From: HLUCCA09 sp038745585
Lineage (GTDB): Bacteria; Pseudomonadota; Alphaproteobacteria; Rhodobacterales; Rhodobacteraceae
NCBI GenBank assembly: GCA_038745585.1
Contig: JBCDLH010000013.1
Span: 49,790-113,789 of the forward strand
Direction: 5' to 3'
Length of the DNA: 64,000 nucleotides
The position numbers were made by a program, and so were the translations under genes. Positions 9,814 to 18,436 of the stretch are shown here, in pieces. The number at the start of each line of letters is the position of its first letter. The stretch's first letter is position 1. The notes below the pieces were generated by a model. That model was not told where the DNA came from. It was given only the letters and a program-made list of their open reading frames with translations, and did no database searches.

Positions 9814-10328
9814 GCCGGTCAGTTCGCCCCCGTTGTTTTAACTATGTTCCGGATGCCTCGGGCGCAGGTCCCGGACAGGCGGCTGCTCATGCAACGCGAA
9901 ATCGCAAACGGGTGCTGCGCGCCAACGGCCACGCTGGCGCCGATCGGCACGGGGCAAGCCCGCACGCCGAAAGTGAGCTGGAAGCGCCATCCTTGCGTGC
10001 GTCGACGCAAATTTGGCCGTCCATGCGTCGCGCATGGACGCGGTCTTTACAACGCCACCGCTCCCCCAACAGAGCGCAACTTGGGGTTGTAAAGACCCGG
10101 TCCCCCCGGACACGAAACGAGTCGCCTAAGTACGCTAGCAAGCGTGAACGAGCCCGCGCAACCGATCTTCGCTGTTGACTTGAACGTTCTGTGACATCGC
10201 TTCACGGTCGTTTTTCGGCGCGAATCTTTTGCTCGAATCGGCGGCAAATCGAGAAGTGCGCAGTGGGGGCCGCGCAGCACAAAGGGCGCCCCACAGGACA
10301 CCTTTCCAACGTTAAGTCATTGATTAAT
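9814..10328. other. rpsT-dnaA intergenic region (dnaA promoter region)
   Basis: No coding frame here is convincing. The stretch includes the dnaA upstream region, a stack of inverted repeats at 9993-10097, and an AT-richer patch with three TTAA tetramers at 10312-10332 beside the rpsT stop. No perfect DnaA box (TTATCCACA or its complement) is present, so I cannot call it the replication origin, although its position would allow it. Confidence 0.6.
9993..10097. promoter_or_regulatory. Three consecutive inverted repeats upstream of dnaA
   Basis: Three inverted repeats follow each other. The first has TTGCGT at 9993-9998 and ACGCAA at 10005-10010. The second has perfect 10-bp arms CGTCCATGCG (10018-10027) and CGCATGGACG (10031-10040) around a 3-base loop. 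The third has perfect 12-bp arms GGTCTTTACAAC (10042-10053) and GTTGTAAAGACC (10086-10097), with CCCCAA and TTGGGG nested inside. No T-run follows on the minus strand, so this is not a classical terminator. A regulatory or origin role is inferred only from its position. Confidence 0.6.
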
Positions 10329-10595
10329 TTAAGCTGCGAGTGCTTTGACGCGCGAGGAAAGCCGCGACATTTTACGTGCGACCGTGTTCTTGTGGAGAAC
10401 ACCCTTCGTCACGCCGCGCATCAGCTCTGGTTGGGCTGCGCGAAGTGCCGCCTGAGCGGCGGCCGGATCGCCCGAAGCGATCGCCTCTTCGACTTTGCGC
10501 AGAAAGGTACGGATGCGCGAGCGGCGCGCCTTGTTGACGGCGTAGCGGCGCTCGTTCTGCCTGGCGCGCTTTTTTGATTGGGGCGTGTTGGCCAT
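10329..10595 (-). CDS. rpsT: 30S ribosomal protein S20
   Basis: A small, very basic primary 16S rRNA-binding protein of 88 residues, the usual S20 length. It starts MANTPQSKKRARQNERR and has the typical Lys/Arg-rich helical pattern, including HKNTVARKMSRLSSRVKAL near the C-terminus. It lies upstream of dnaA on the same strand. Its stop codon overlaps a TTAA-rich patch. No strong terminator is visible directly behind it. Confidence 0.97.
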   Translation of the reverse strand: MANTPQSKKRARQNERRYAVNKARRSRIRTFLRKVEEAIASGDPAAAQAALRAAQPELMRGVTKGVLHKNTVARKMSRLSSRVKALAA

Positions 10596-10704
10596 GTTCT
10601 CTCTGACAAACGCAATAGATTTCGGAAGTCGTGCTGTTAGACAGCGCTACCTGTCGAGTCAACACCCTTGGAGGTGGTTTTGGGCCATCCACACCCTTCC
10701 CCGC

Positions 10705-11481
10705 CTACTTGTCTCGGAACTGTGCCTCGCGCTTTTCTAGGAATGCTGCCATGCCCTCTTTCTGGTCCTCGGTCGCAAAGAGCGCGTTAAAGAGGCGCCG
10801 CTCGAATAGGAGGCCCTCGCGCAGCGGCGTCTCGTAGGCGCGGTTCACTGCCTCTTTGACGGCCATCGCTGTCAGGGCCGATTTCTCGGCGATTTTGCCC
10901 GCCGCTTCCATCGCTTCCTCCATCAGCTTTTTGGCCGCAACGACCCGCGAGACGAGCCCGCATTGCTCGGCCTCTTCAGCATCCATGAAGCGGCCCGTCA
11001 GGTGCATGTCCATGCTCTTGGCTTTGCCGACGAAACGCGTGAGGCGCTGTGTCCCGCCGAGGCCCGCGACCGTGCCAAGGTTGATCTCGGGCTGGCCGAA
11101 CTTTGCCGTGTCCGAAGCGATGATGAAGTCGCACATCATTGCGAGCTCGCAGCCGCCGCCGAGGGCATAGCCCGAGACCGCAGCGATGATCGGCTTGCGC
11201 GTTCGCATAATCTGCTCGGCCTCTGCGGCAAACATATCGCTGGCGAACGCATCAACAAAGCTCCGGTCAGCCATCTCCGAGATATCGGCCCCGGCCGCAA
11301 ACGCCTTTTCTGACCCGGTCAGGATAATGCACCGCACCCGTTCATTGCTCTCTGCTTCCAGCAGCGCTGTGGCAAGCTCTCCAAGCAGTTGGGCATTGAG
11401 CGCGTTCAGTGCTTCGGGCCGGTTCAGCCGGATCAGACAGACATGATCGTTGACCTCGACGATGAGCGTCTCGAATGCCAT
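10705..11481 (-). CDS. Enoyl-CoA hydratase
   Basis: A crotonase-fold enzyme that adds water to trans-2-enoyl-CoA in fatty acid beta-oxidation. From MAFETLIVEVNDHVCLIRL at 11481 it has 258 residues, the common length for the short-chain hydratase; the frame runs further upstream to 11541 without good coding character. The oxyanion-hole segment AFAAGADISEM, the glycine-rich ALGGGCELAMMCD and the catalytic-glutamate region GQPEINLGTVAGLGGTQRL are all present, so both catalytic glutamates appear intact. It stands between rpsT and mutM, an arrangement I recall from other Rhodobacterales. Confidence 0.92.
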   Translation of the reverse strand: MAFETLIVEVNDHVCLIRLNRPEALNALNAQLLGELATALLEAESNERVRCIILTGSEKAFAAGADISEMADRSFVDAFASDMFAAEAEQIMRTRKPIIAAVSGYALGGGCELAMMCDFIIASDTAKFGQPEINLGTVAGLGGTQRLTRFVGKAKSMDMHLTGRFMDAEEAEQCGLVSRVVAAKKLMEEAMEAAGKIAEKSALTAMAVKEAVNRAYETPLREGLLFERRLFNALFATEDQKEGMAAFLEKREAQFRDK

Positions 11482-11542
11482 TAGGGCGCCTTTCGCAGTT
11501 TCGACCCGCGCGAGCGTTATCAGCCTTGCGCGCGGGTTCAAC

Positions 11543-12394
11543 CTATCTTTGGCACACCGCGCAGTAGAACGAGGACCGTCCGGATTGGACGACGCGGCGC
11601 ACCGTTCCTGTGCAACCCTGCGTCACGCAGGGCGCACCCTCGCGGCCGTAGACGCGGAAGTTGTGCTGAAAATATCCAAGCTCGCCATCGGCTTGGCGAT
11701 AATCCCGGAGCGAGGAGCCGCCGGCCTCAATCGCTTCCGTCAGGACGTCCCGGATCGCTGGGACAAGCCGCGCGACACGCGCCGCCGAGAGCCGGCCAGC
11801 CTTCCGCAGGGGCGAGATCCCGGTCCGGTGTAGCACTTCGCACACATAGATATTGCCGAGCCCGGCAACGACGCGTTGGTCGAGCAGGGCCGCTTTGATC
11901 GGTGTCTGCCGGCCCTTGAGCCGCGCAATGAGATAAGCCTCGTTAAACGCGTTGCCGAGCGGCTCGGGCCCGATGCTGGCGAGCAGAGGGTGCCGATCCT
12001 CCTGACCGGTCGGCATCAAATCCATCGCGCCAAAGCGGCGTGCGTCGTTATAGGTGATGCGGGCGCCGCCTTCCATGTCGAGAACGACATGGTCGTGCTT
12101 TTCGGGCAGGCGATGCTCAAAGTGATACTGCCCCTGCGGGACGCCCGAGATAAGGACGCGGCCCGACATGCCCAGATGGACGAGCAGCGTTTCGCCTGTG
12201 CTGAGGTCGGCGAGGAGGTATTTTGAGCGTCGGCGAAGCCGCTCGACCACGGCGCCCTCTAGCCTTTCTGCCATGTGTTCGGGCAGGGGCCAGCGGAGGT
12301 CGGGCCGCCGTATATCGGCCCTGAAGATGCCTTTACCCTCGACTACCGGAAGAAGGCCGCGCCGCACCGTTTCGACTTCGGGGAGCTCGGGCAT
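11543..12394 (-). CDS. mutM: Formamidopyrimidine-DNA glycosylase
   Basis: A bifunctional glycosylase and AP-lyase that removes 8-oxoguanine and formamidopyrimidines. The 283-residue protein begins MPELPEVETVRRGL, giving the catalytic N-terminal proline and Glu-3. It ends in a zinc finger with two cysteine pairs (CVTQGC and CAVC), and the helix-two-turn-helix region with GLGNIYVCEVL is intact. The start overlaps the 3' end of the upstream membrane-protein frame by about 50 bases. Confidence 0.95.
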   Translation of the reverse strand: MPELPEVETVRRGLLPVVEGKGIFRADIRRPDLRWPLPEHMAERLEGAVVERLRRRSKYLLADLSTGETLLVHLGMSGRVLISGVPQGQYHFEHRLPEKHDHVVLDMEGGARITYNDARRFGAMDLMPTGQEDRHPLLASIGPEPLGNAFNEAYLIARLKGRQTPIKAALLDQRVVAGLGNIYVCEVLHRTGISPLRKAGRLSAARVARLVPAIRDVLTEAIEAGGSSLRDYRQADGELGYFQHNFRVYGREGAPCVTQGCTGTVRRVVQSGRSSFYCAVCQR

Positions 12395-12972
12395 GAATCC
12401 TCTGACACCGCTGCATCGCGCCGCTCCAACGCCTCGATCAGCGTTGCGCGACCCGAGACATATTTCAGAACTTCGGCCCGTCGCCCACCGCGAAATCGCA
12501 GCTTGAGAAAGTAGTCGCCTGCGTCTTCGAGGCGTCGGAGCTCGCCGAGCGGGTAGCTGCGCTGTAAGCAGAATGGGCTCGGAACACGGATCACATTGCG
12601 CGTAACGTCAGTTTTATTGGTCCAGATGTAGATCAGGTACCACGCGGACACGATCAGAAGGCTGAGGCGGAGCCAATCGGCCTCCGCCGCAGGGGCGCCG
12701 CTCGGCTGACCACCTTCGAGCATCGAAAGACCGGTGACGATCAAGAGCGGCACAACGAGTGTCCCAAGAAGACGCAGCCCCCACGTCGCGCGGGGATGTG
12801 TGGTACGAAGCTCTCGCTGGCAGATGCCCCTGCGCCCATTTCCCAGATCGCGAGGCCCGATTGCGGGTCGGCGTTGCTGCGATTGATTGGGCGCGCCAAG
12901 TCTTCGCGGCTCCGGATCGATAAGAGCGCACGGCCGCGCCGAGCGAGATACTAGGCAAAAAGTACAAGGCAA
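12343..12972 (-). CDS. Small membrane protein with a PH-like cytoplasmic domain; possible frameshift
   Basis: I do not recognise this gene by name. The convincing part has two hydrophobic segments (LRLLGTLVVPLLIVTGLSML and LRLSLLIVSAWYLIYIW) followed by about 80 residues resembling a bacterial PH-like domain (YPLGELRRLEDAGDYFLKL, then VLKYVSGRATLIEALE). The first 60 or so codons of the open frame start at a TTG and are Arg/Pro-rich, unlike coding sequence. An ATG at 12839 in another frame (MGAGASASESFVPHIPARR) would join the membrane part cleanly if one more G were present in the G5 tract at 12778-12782. So this may be a frameshifted gene or a base-call error. It overlaps the mutM start by 52 bases. 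Confidence 0.5.
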   Translation of the reverse strand: MPCTFCLVSRSARPCALIDPEPRRLGAPNQSQQRRPAIGPRDLGNGRRGICQRELRTTHPRATWGLRLLGTLVVPLLIVTGLSMLEGGQPSGAPAAEADWLRLSLLIVSAWYLIYIWTNKTDVTRNVIRVPSPFCLQRSYPLGELRRLEDAGDYFLKLRFRGGRRAEVLKYVSGRATLIEALERRDAAVSEDSCPSSPKSKRCGAAFFR

Positions 12973-13102
12973 AGCAGAGAGATGACGACGGTTCGGTACA
13001 ACGAGCCTTGGCTCCCATCGCGGGCGTGGTGCGGCGGTCGGTTGCGTTTGTCACGCCCCGACGCGGGCTATATGGACGGCGTGCAAACTTTGAGGCGAGA
13101 TC

Positions 13103-13861
13103 ATGCCAGATCACGGGCCCGATGGGCCGACCACGCATTTCGGCAACCGCACTGTCCCGGAGGCCGAGAAGAAGGGCCTCGTTGAGGGCGTCTTCACCTC
13201 GGTCGCCGCGCGTTATGACATCATGAACGACTTGATGTCGGGGGGCATCCATCGGCTCTGGAAAGATGCGATGATGGATTGGCTCGCGCCGCGCCCCGGG
13301 CAGCGTCTCCTCGATGTGGCGGGCGGCACGGGCGATATCGCGTTTCGCTTTCTCGGGCGCGCGCCTGGGGCCCATGCAACGGTCTGCGATCTGACAGAGG
13401 CGATGCTGGCGGCTGGGCGTGGCCGTGCCGCCGCGGCCGACCTCGAGGACCGGCTGGATTGGATCGTAGGCGACGCGATGGCATTGCCCTTCGAGGCGCA
13501 CTCCTTCGATGTCTACACGATCTCCTTTGGCATTCGGAATGTGACGCGCCCGGAGGAGGCGCTTGCCGAGGCCTTTCGCGTTTTGCGTCCCGGCGGGCGT
13601 TTGATGGTGCTGGAATTCTCTCAGCTTCCGAACCCGGCGCTGCAATGGACTTATGATCGTTACTCGTACAACGTGATCCCGGTGATGGGGCAGGCGGTGA
13701 CCGGGGACCGGGCGAGCTATCAGTATCTTGTGGAATCAATCCGAAGATTTCCCGATCAAGAAAGCTTTGCCGCGCTGATCCGGACGGCCGGGTTTGAGCA
13801 GGTCAAATACCGCAATCTGACCATGGGCATTGCCGCGCTTCATTCCGGCTGGAAGCTCTAA
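13103..13861 (+). CDS. ubiE: Ubiquinone/menaquinone biosynthesis C-methyltransferase
   Basis: An S-adenosylmethionine-dependent methyltransferase that methylates the ring carbon of the demethoxy-quinone intermediate. The 252-residue protein has the family start region HFGNRTVPEAEKKGLVEGVF, the SAM-binding motif LLDVAGGTGDIAFRF and the family signature RPEEALAEAFRVLRPGGR. The C-terminal GIAALHSGWKL is typical of UbiE. It is divergent from the upstream membrane-protein gene. Its stop lies four bases before the proposed ubiB start, so the two are probably co-transcribed. Confidence 0.95.
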   Translation: MPDHGPDGPTTHFGNRTVPEAEKKGLVEGVFTSVAARYDIMNDLMSGGIHRLWKDAMMDWLAPRPGQRLLDVAGGTGDIAFRFLGRAPGAHATVCDLTEAMLAAGRGRAAAADLEDRLDWIVGDAMALPFEAHSFDVYTISFGIRNVTRPEEALAEAFRVLRPGGRLMVLEFSQLPNPALQWTYDRYSYNVIPVMGQAVTGDRASYQYLVESIRRFPDQESFAALIRTAGFEQVKYRNLTMGIAALHSGWKL

Positions 13862-13865
13862 CCCC

Positions 13866-15389
13866 TTGCGCGGGCCGCACAATATATGGCGTCTGATCCG
13901 CACGGGCGCGACATTTGAACGGACCGGGGCGATGGGCGTCGTGCTGGAAGCGATGCGCGCGCCCCCGCATCTGCGGGTCTTGGCGCGGGTGCTCGGCTGG
14001 CCCTTCAAGTGGCTTGGTCTGCGCGGCGATCCGAACCAACCTCCGGTGACGCGGGCGTTGACCGCGCTTGGGCCGGCCTACATCAAGTTTGGACAGATCA
14101 TGTCGACACGGCCAGACGTGGTCGGCGACGAACTCGCGCTGCAACTGCGCGTTCTGCAAGACAAGCTCCCACCGTTTTCGCGGTCCGAGGCGTTGCGGTC
14201 GCTCCGCGCCGAACTCGGCCTGCCCGTCGAGGCGATCTTTTCGGAATTCTCCGAGCCCATAGCCGCGGCGTCGATTGCGCAAGTCCACCGCGCGCGCATT
14301 GCCGAAACGGGCGAGGAAGTCGCCGTAAAGGTGTTACGACCAGGTATCGAAAAGGCGTTCCAAAAGGACGTGGACGCCTTTTATTTTGCGGCGTCGGCCA
14401 TCGAAGTGCTTGCGCCGGCCTCCCGCCGTTTGCGCCCGCGCGACGTGATCTCGCACTTCGAAGGCGTTGTCCTTGGCGAATTGGACTTGCGCCTTGAAGC
14501 GTCAGCGGCGGCGGAATTTGCGGCGAAGACAGGCAAAGACGACGGCTTTCGCGTCCCTGCGGTGCAGTGGTTTCTCTGTGGCCGGCGCGTGATGACGCTC
14601 GATTGGGTCGAAGGTTTGCCCGCGAGCGACGTTGCGGCAATTGACGCTGCGGGACATGACCGGCGCGCGCTCGGCGAAAGCGTTCTACGGCTGTTCTTGA
14701 ACCATGCTCTCCGTGACGGCTACTTCCACGCCGACATGCATCAAGGCAATCTCAAAATTGGGCCAGATGGCGATATCGTGGCGCTCGACTTTGGGATAAT
14801 GGGGCGGATCGACGAATACACGCGGCGCGCCTATGCCGAAATTCTCTTCGGTTTTATTCGAAAAGATTACCGTCGCGTGGCCGAAGTCCACTTCGAGGCG
14901 GGTTACGTTCCACCCGAGCGGGACATCGACGAGTTTGCGAGCGCTCTTCGTTCTGTCGGCGAGCCTATTTTTGGCATGGATGCTTCGCGTATTTCGATGG
15001 GTCGGCTCTTGGCCTATCTTTTTGAGGTCACGGAGCGTTTTGGAATGGAAACGCGCACTGAATTGATCTTGCTGCAGCGGACGATGGTTGTCGTCGAAGG
15101 TGTCGCGCGCTCGCTTAACCCACAGATCAACATTTGGGAGGTCGCGCGGCCGGTGGTCGAGCAGTACATTCGCGAGAATGTCGGGCCGCGCGCCCTTGCC
15201 AGTGACCTCGCCAAAACGGCCCGCGTCTTGTCTCGCTTCGGTCCGCGTCTTCCGCAATTGGCCGAAGCAGCGCTTTTGCGTCAGAGCCAACAACCAAACG
15301 AAACGCGGCGTCCTGCGTGGCGGGATAGCGCTACTTGGTTTGCGGCGGGGGCAGCGCTGGCTGCTGCGGTTGCTCTGCTCCTTGATTAG
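13866..15389 (+). CDS. ubiB: UbiB-family atypical kinase/ATPase for ubiquinone synthesis
   Basis: An ADCK/UbiB protein-kinase-like ATPase that supports ubiquinone biosynthesis at the membrane. The KxGQ motif appears in PAYIKFGQIMSTRPD, the nucleotide-binding lysine in EEVAVKVLRPGI, the catalytic loop as YFHADMHQGNLKI and the metal-binding DFG as LDFGIMGRID. A hydrophobic C-terminal stretch (ATWFAAGAALAAAVALLL) should anchor it. I place the start at the TTG at 13866 (LRGPHNIWRLIRTGATFERTG) because family members begin at this point. The frame extends 12 codons upstream into ubiE, to another TTG at 13830. Confidence 0.92.
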   Translation: MRGPHNIWRLIRTGATFERTGAMGVVLEAMRAPPHLRVLARVLGWPFKWLGLRGDPNQPPVTRALTALGPAYIKFGQIMSTRPDVVGDELALQLRVLQDKLPPFSRSEALRSLRAELGLPVEAIFSEFSEPIAAASIAQVHRARIAETGEEVAVKVLRPGIEKAFQKDVDAFYFAASAIEVLAPASRRLRPRDVISHFEGVVLGELDLRLEASAAAEFAAKTGKDDGFRVPAVQWFLCGRRVMTLDWVEGLPASDVAAIDAAGHDRRALGESVLRLFLNHALRDGYFHADMHQGNLKIGPDGDIVALDFGIMGRIDEYTRRAYAEILFGFIRKDYRRVAEVHFEAGYVPPERDIDEFASALRSVGEPIFGMDASRISMGRLLAYLFEVTERFGMETRTELILLQRTMVVVEGVARSLNPQINIWEVARPVVEQYIRENVGPRALASDLAKTARVLSRFGPRLPQLAEAALLRQSQQPNETRRPAWRDSATWFAAGAALAAAVALLLD

Positions 15390-15599
15390 GGTGCCAAGAC
15401 CTGAGAACTGCGGTTGTTGAATTCGTATGCAGGGCCCTTCAGTCTTCAGTCCTAGTCGTTGGTCCTCAGTCCTTGGAACGTGGCGCTCTGGCGCGTTTCT
15501 CAATGCCGCGCCGCGCGGAGCGGGGCTGTGAGAAGACCTCCCTCAACTTTCAGACATCGGTCTGCTCACCCCGAGTGCCATCGGTTTGCGTTCGTCCGT

Positions 15600-16307
15600 T
15601 CAAGAGGCGGCGGCAGGGCTGCGAATTGCAGAGATGGAGCCCGTATCGACATAGGTCCCGTTGCCAAGGAGGACTTCGGGACCATCGCGCCCGAGTTGCA
15701 CTTCGATCACGCGATTATAGGTCTCGGCGAGCTCCGCACTTGTTTGATTGCCGTCGCCGTCGAAGCTCCAAACCTCGAACGAATAGACACCTTCGGGGAA
15801 CGGCGTGCCGTCGGCGCGCCGCCCGTCCCAGAGGAGAGGTCCTGGTTGGGTCGGGATTTCTTGCTGGTCCCAGAGGGCGCCGGTTGCATCGAAGACGCGC
15901 AGTTCGGCACGCGCGGCACCGGGATCGGGCGCGACATCGACGAAAACTGGGTCCCCCGCAAAAACAGCAGGCACCGCGGCTCTAGCTTCCATCCCAACCC
16001 AGCCCGAAAGCTGGGCCAGGTCGTTGCCGCCGATTGCGACGGAGAGGTCCTTGAGCAGGTCGTTCGTGAGAACCTGCTGCTCGACCGAAGAGAATGTTGC
16101 CAGTTGTGCAGCGAAGTCGGTCGAATCGAGCGGATTGAGCGGGTCTTGATTTTCGACTTGGGCTGTGAGCATGCGCAAGAACGTGTCGAAATCCGAACTG
16201 ATCGCTGTGCCGCTGCCAAGCTCGTCGTCGGGCGCGACGGCTTGGCTGGCTTGTTGCCGTGAGGGCGTCATGGTTTGGGTCGTTGCTGTCGGAAGGATGT
16301 CGGTCAT
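15600..16307 (-). CDS. flgD: Flagellar hook cap/assembly protein FlgD
   Basis: FlgD caps the growing hook and guides polymerisation of FlgE. The 235-residue protein has the conserved N-terminal FlgD region DFDTFLRMLTAQVENQDPLN-PLDSTDFAAQLATFSSVEQQ near residues 38-77 and a C-terminal beta-rich FLN/tudor-like region ending with LLGNGTYVDTGSISAI. It lies 11 bases downstream of fliK on the same strand, so the pair is probably one transcript. A run of small direct repeats of the type CAGTC(CTT) sits beyond its stop at about 15440-15475. Confidence 0.93.
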   Translation of the reverse strand: MTDILPTATTQTMTPSRQQASQAVAPDDELGSGTAISSDFDTFLRMLTAQVENQDPLNPLDSTDFAAQLATFSSVEQQVLTNDLLKDLSVAIGGNDLAQLSGWVGMEARAAVPAVFAGDPVFVDVAPDPGAARAELRVFDATGALWDQQEIPTQPGPLLWDGRRADGTPFPEGVYSFEVWSFDGDGNQTSAELAETYNRVIEVQLGRDGPEVLLGNGTYVDTGSISAIRSPAAAS

Positions 16308-16318
16308 GGGTCAGCTCC

Positions 16319-18364
16319 CTAAAGGCGAAGATCAAGGTTGGTGTTGGCCGGGCCGGTTGGCTCGACGGACACATTTTTGAGCATTCTGGGCCCATTATCC
16401 TCTGGGTCCACTGTGGTTTCGTTGAGGGCCGAAGGCGCGTCATCTGAGGTGGTGGGCGCGGCATGACCCTGTTGACCGTTGCCTTGCCCCCCAAACTCAA
16501 ACGCGACATCGCCAAAGCCCTGACGGCGAAGATCGTCCCCTAAAAGCTCGATGTTGCGACGTAGCATATCGAGCGTTTCGCTCCGCTCGGCTTGGACGAG
16601 AACGGTCAGCCCGAGCTCTGCGGGAGCAAAAAAGAGGCGCACACGACCGAGTTCTTCAGGGTAGAGCGATACATCGACGCTTCCGCTTTGCGTAGCGGCG
16701 GTCGTGGCCGAGAGCATGGCTGTCGCGACTTGCTGAACGGGTGACGGCGTGAAAGCCGGAGTGGCGGCACCGCTAGGACTGTATCCGACATTGCGCGCCC
16801 CGGCCGTCTGACCGGACACGCTATCCGCTTTGGCCTCACTGCCCGCCGCGCCGTCGGCACCGGAGACGGCGAGGGCCTCAGAGCCGTAAATCACAGGTGA
16901 GACAGGCGTGGTCCCAGCGGGCCCCTGTGCGGAGGCGGGCGATTGTCCCACAGTTGCTTGCGAGGTGCTCCGTTCCGGCGGAGCCGTGGCATAACCATCT
17001 GAGCGCAAGGATGACTCGCTGGACGCCGCAAGAGGCAGTCTGGAGTTCGAGTTTGCCTGACCCGCAACCGAAAGCGCCGGGATGAACTGTGCTGAACCAA
17101 CTGTCGCGCCTGGTGTGATCGCTTTCTCGTTGCCCCCCTGCGCCGGTGCGCTGGCGGGTCGTCCGCCGTCCTCGTTGGCGCCTGGGTCGGGGGAAACCGC
17201 GGCTGCTGGGCGACCGCCTGCCTGTGTTGTTGCCGTGCTAGCTTGGGCGATAGCGTGTGCGTGGCGTAGTGCTTCGGCGCCGTCGTTTTGCGTGGCCGGG
17301 ACAGACGTTGCTCCGCGCGGCACCAGTGGAGGTTCGGCCGTCTCGGGCAAGGGCGTTCGTTCAAAGCGCTGATACGATTGGGTCGCGCGCTCGGCTTTGG
17401 ATTGCAGCGTGGCATTCGATCTCGCCTCGAGCGCTCCGCCGACAGGTGCAGCAGGGGTTGCGACCTCTTTTGCCTGTGCAGTGCCGTTACCTTGAGTTTG
17501 GTCAACGGACGCGCCTGGCCTTGCCGACGCTTCCAAGGGTGTCGTCGCGGTTTTCGCTTGCGGGCCGGCGGCGCTTGCGTCGCTAGCGCCGTTCTTCGAC
17601 AGTATCGCTGAAGCCTTGACGGACAAAGCCGCTGCAACCGGCTCCGCCGAGGGTCCTTCGCGAGGCAGGCCTCGCTCGTTGATCGCGGTTTCACCCGTAA
17701 ATGTGTTCGTTAGGTCTGCTTTGGCACCGGCTGCCAGCAGTCCGGATTGAGGTCTCTCCGGGTCGCCCGCAGGGGATCCAGGTTCGACAAGCGCCTCGCC
17801 TATAGTCGGGGCGGTAGCGACTGGCGTGTCGTTGGGTGTGCCGACGAGACGTTGTGTTGCGAGGGCGGCGGCACTCGCCCCCAGCCTCGCCGCTGGGTCT
17901 TCTGCGCGAGCCAGAGGCGGAGTGGCTCCGGTTTCCGCGCGCTGACTGTCGAGGGAAAGCACATCCGCCCCGGGTGACGTTGGCCCAATCTGGCGCGCGT
18001 CGAACGCGCTCGGTCTCTCGCGTTCCGTATCCGGTCCGACGGCAATCGCATTCGGTGCGACGCCATCCAAAACCTGCTGTTCGGGAATGCCGACAACGGC
18101 GGTCGGCGCCGTGTCTTCTCCTGTTGCGCCCTCCTCCGCTGCAGCGTCGCCCTTTGGCGGGCCCTTGCGTGCGGGCGTTTCCGCCGACTGTGCCGAGAAC
18201 CCGGACACAACCGATTTGAACTCCTGCTCCCTGTCTAGGGGTGCACGAGTTCCCATGCTACGTGTTGCCGGTTCACCAGCTGAGACGCTGCTCGCTACTG
18301 GGCCAAGCATACTCGGTATTTGCATCACGCTCGCTTTCTGCCGCTTTGAAACCGGGATTGCCAT
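16319..18364 (-). CDS. fliK: Flagellar hook-length control protein FliK
   Basis: FliK measures hook length and switches the export apparatus to late substrates. From the ATG at 18364 (MAIPVSKRQKASVMQIPS) it has 681 residues. Most is a long low-complexity linker rich in Ala, Pro, Thr, Gly and Gln, as expected for a molecular ruler. The C-terminal domain at about 560-640 carries the FliK core SVDVSLYPEELGRVRL and ERSETLDMLRRNIELLGDDL. The frame stays open upstream to 18901, but that part lies antisense to two flagellar genes and has no coding character. An ATG at 18325 is an alternative start. flgD follows directly. Confidence 0.88.
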   Translation of the reverse strand: MAIPVSKRQKASVMQIPSMLGPVASSVSAGEPATRSMGTRAPLDREQEFKSVVSGFSAQSAETPARKGPPKGDAAAEEGATGEDTAPTAVVGIPEQQVLDGVAPNAIAVGPDTERERPSAFDARQIGPTSPGADVLSLDSQRAETGATPPLARAEDPAARLGASAAALATQRLVGTPNDTPVATAPTIGEALVEPGSPAGDPERPQSGLLAAGAKADLTNTFTGETAINERGLPREGPSAEPVAAALSVKASAILSKNGASDASAAGPQAKTATTPLEASARPGASVDQTQGNGTAQAKEVATPAAPVGGALEARSNATLQSKAERATQSYQRFERTPLPETAEPPLVPRGATSVPATQNDGAEALRHAHAIAQASTATTQAGGRPAAAVSPDPGANEDGGRPASAPAQGGNEKAITPGATVGSAQFIPALSVAGQANSNSRLPLAASSESSLRSDGYATAPPERSTSQATVGQSPASAQGPAGTTPVSPVIYGSEALAVSGADGAAGSEAKADSVSGQTAGARNVGYSPSGAATPAFTPSPVQQVATAMLSATTAATQSGSVDVSLYPEELGRVRLFFAPAELGLTVLVQAERSETLDMLRRNIELLGDDLRRQGFGDVAFEFGGQGNGQQGHAAPTTSDDAPSALNETTVDPEDNGPRMLKNVSVEPTGPANTNLDLRL

Positions 18365-18436
18365 GCGAATACTTACGAATCCTTTACTGATTCCTGGCAG
18401 ACCTGGAGAAATTCGGGAAAAATGGAAGAAGTTCCA

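Noticed and set aside
10312..10332. CtrA-like binding site (TTAA pairs beside rpsT)
   Set aside because: The TTAA tetramers at 10312-10315 and 10324-10327 are separated by eight bases, not the seven of the CtrA consensus, and one lies over the rpsT stop codon.
13048..13074. Sigma-70-like promoter before ubiE (TTGTCA and TATATG)
   Set aside because: The spacer is only 15 bases and the region is otherwise GC-rich, so the match is too weak to list.
15440..15476. Short direct repeats (CAGTC and GGTCC types) behind flgD
   Set aside because: Copies are five to six bases long and imperfect, so they may be chance or slippage; no function is suggested.
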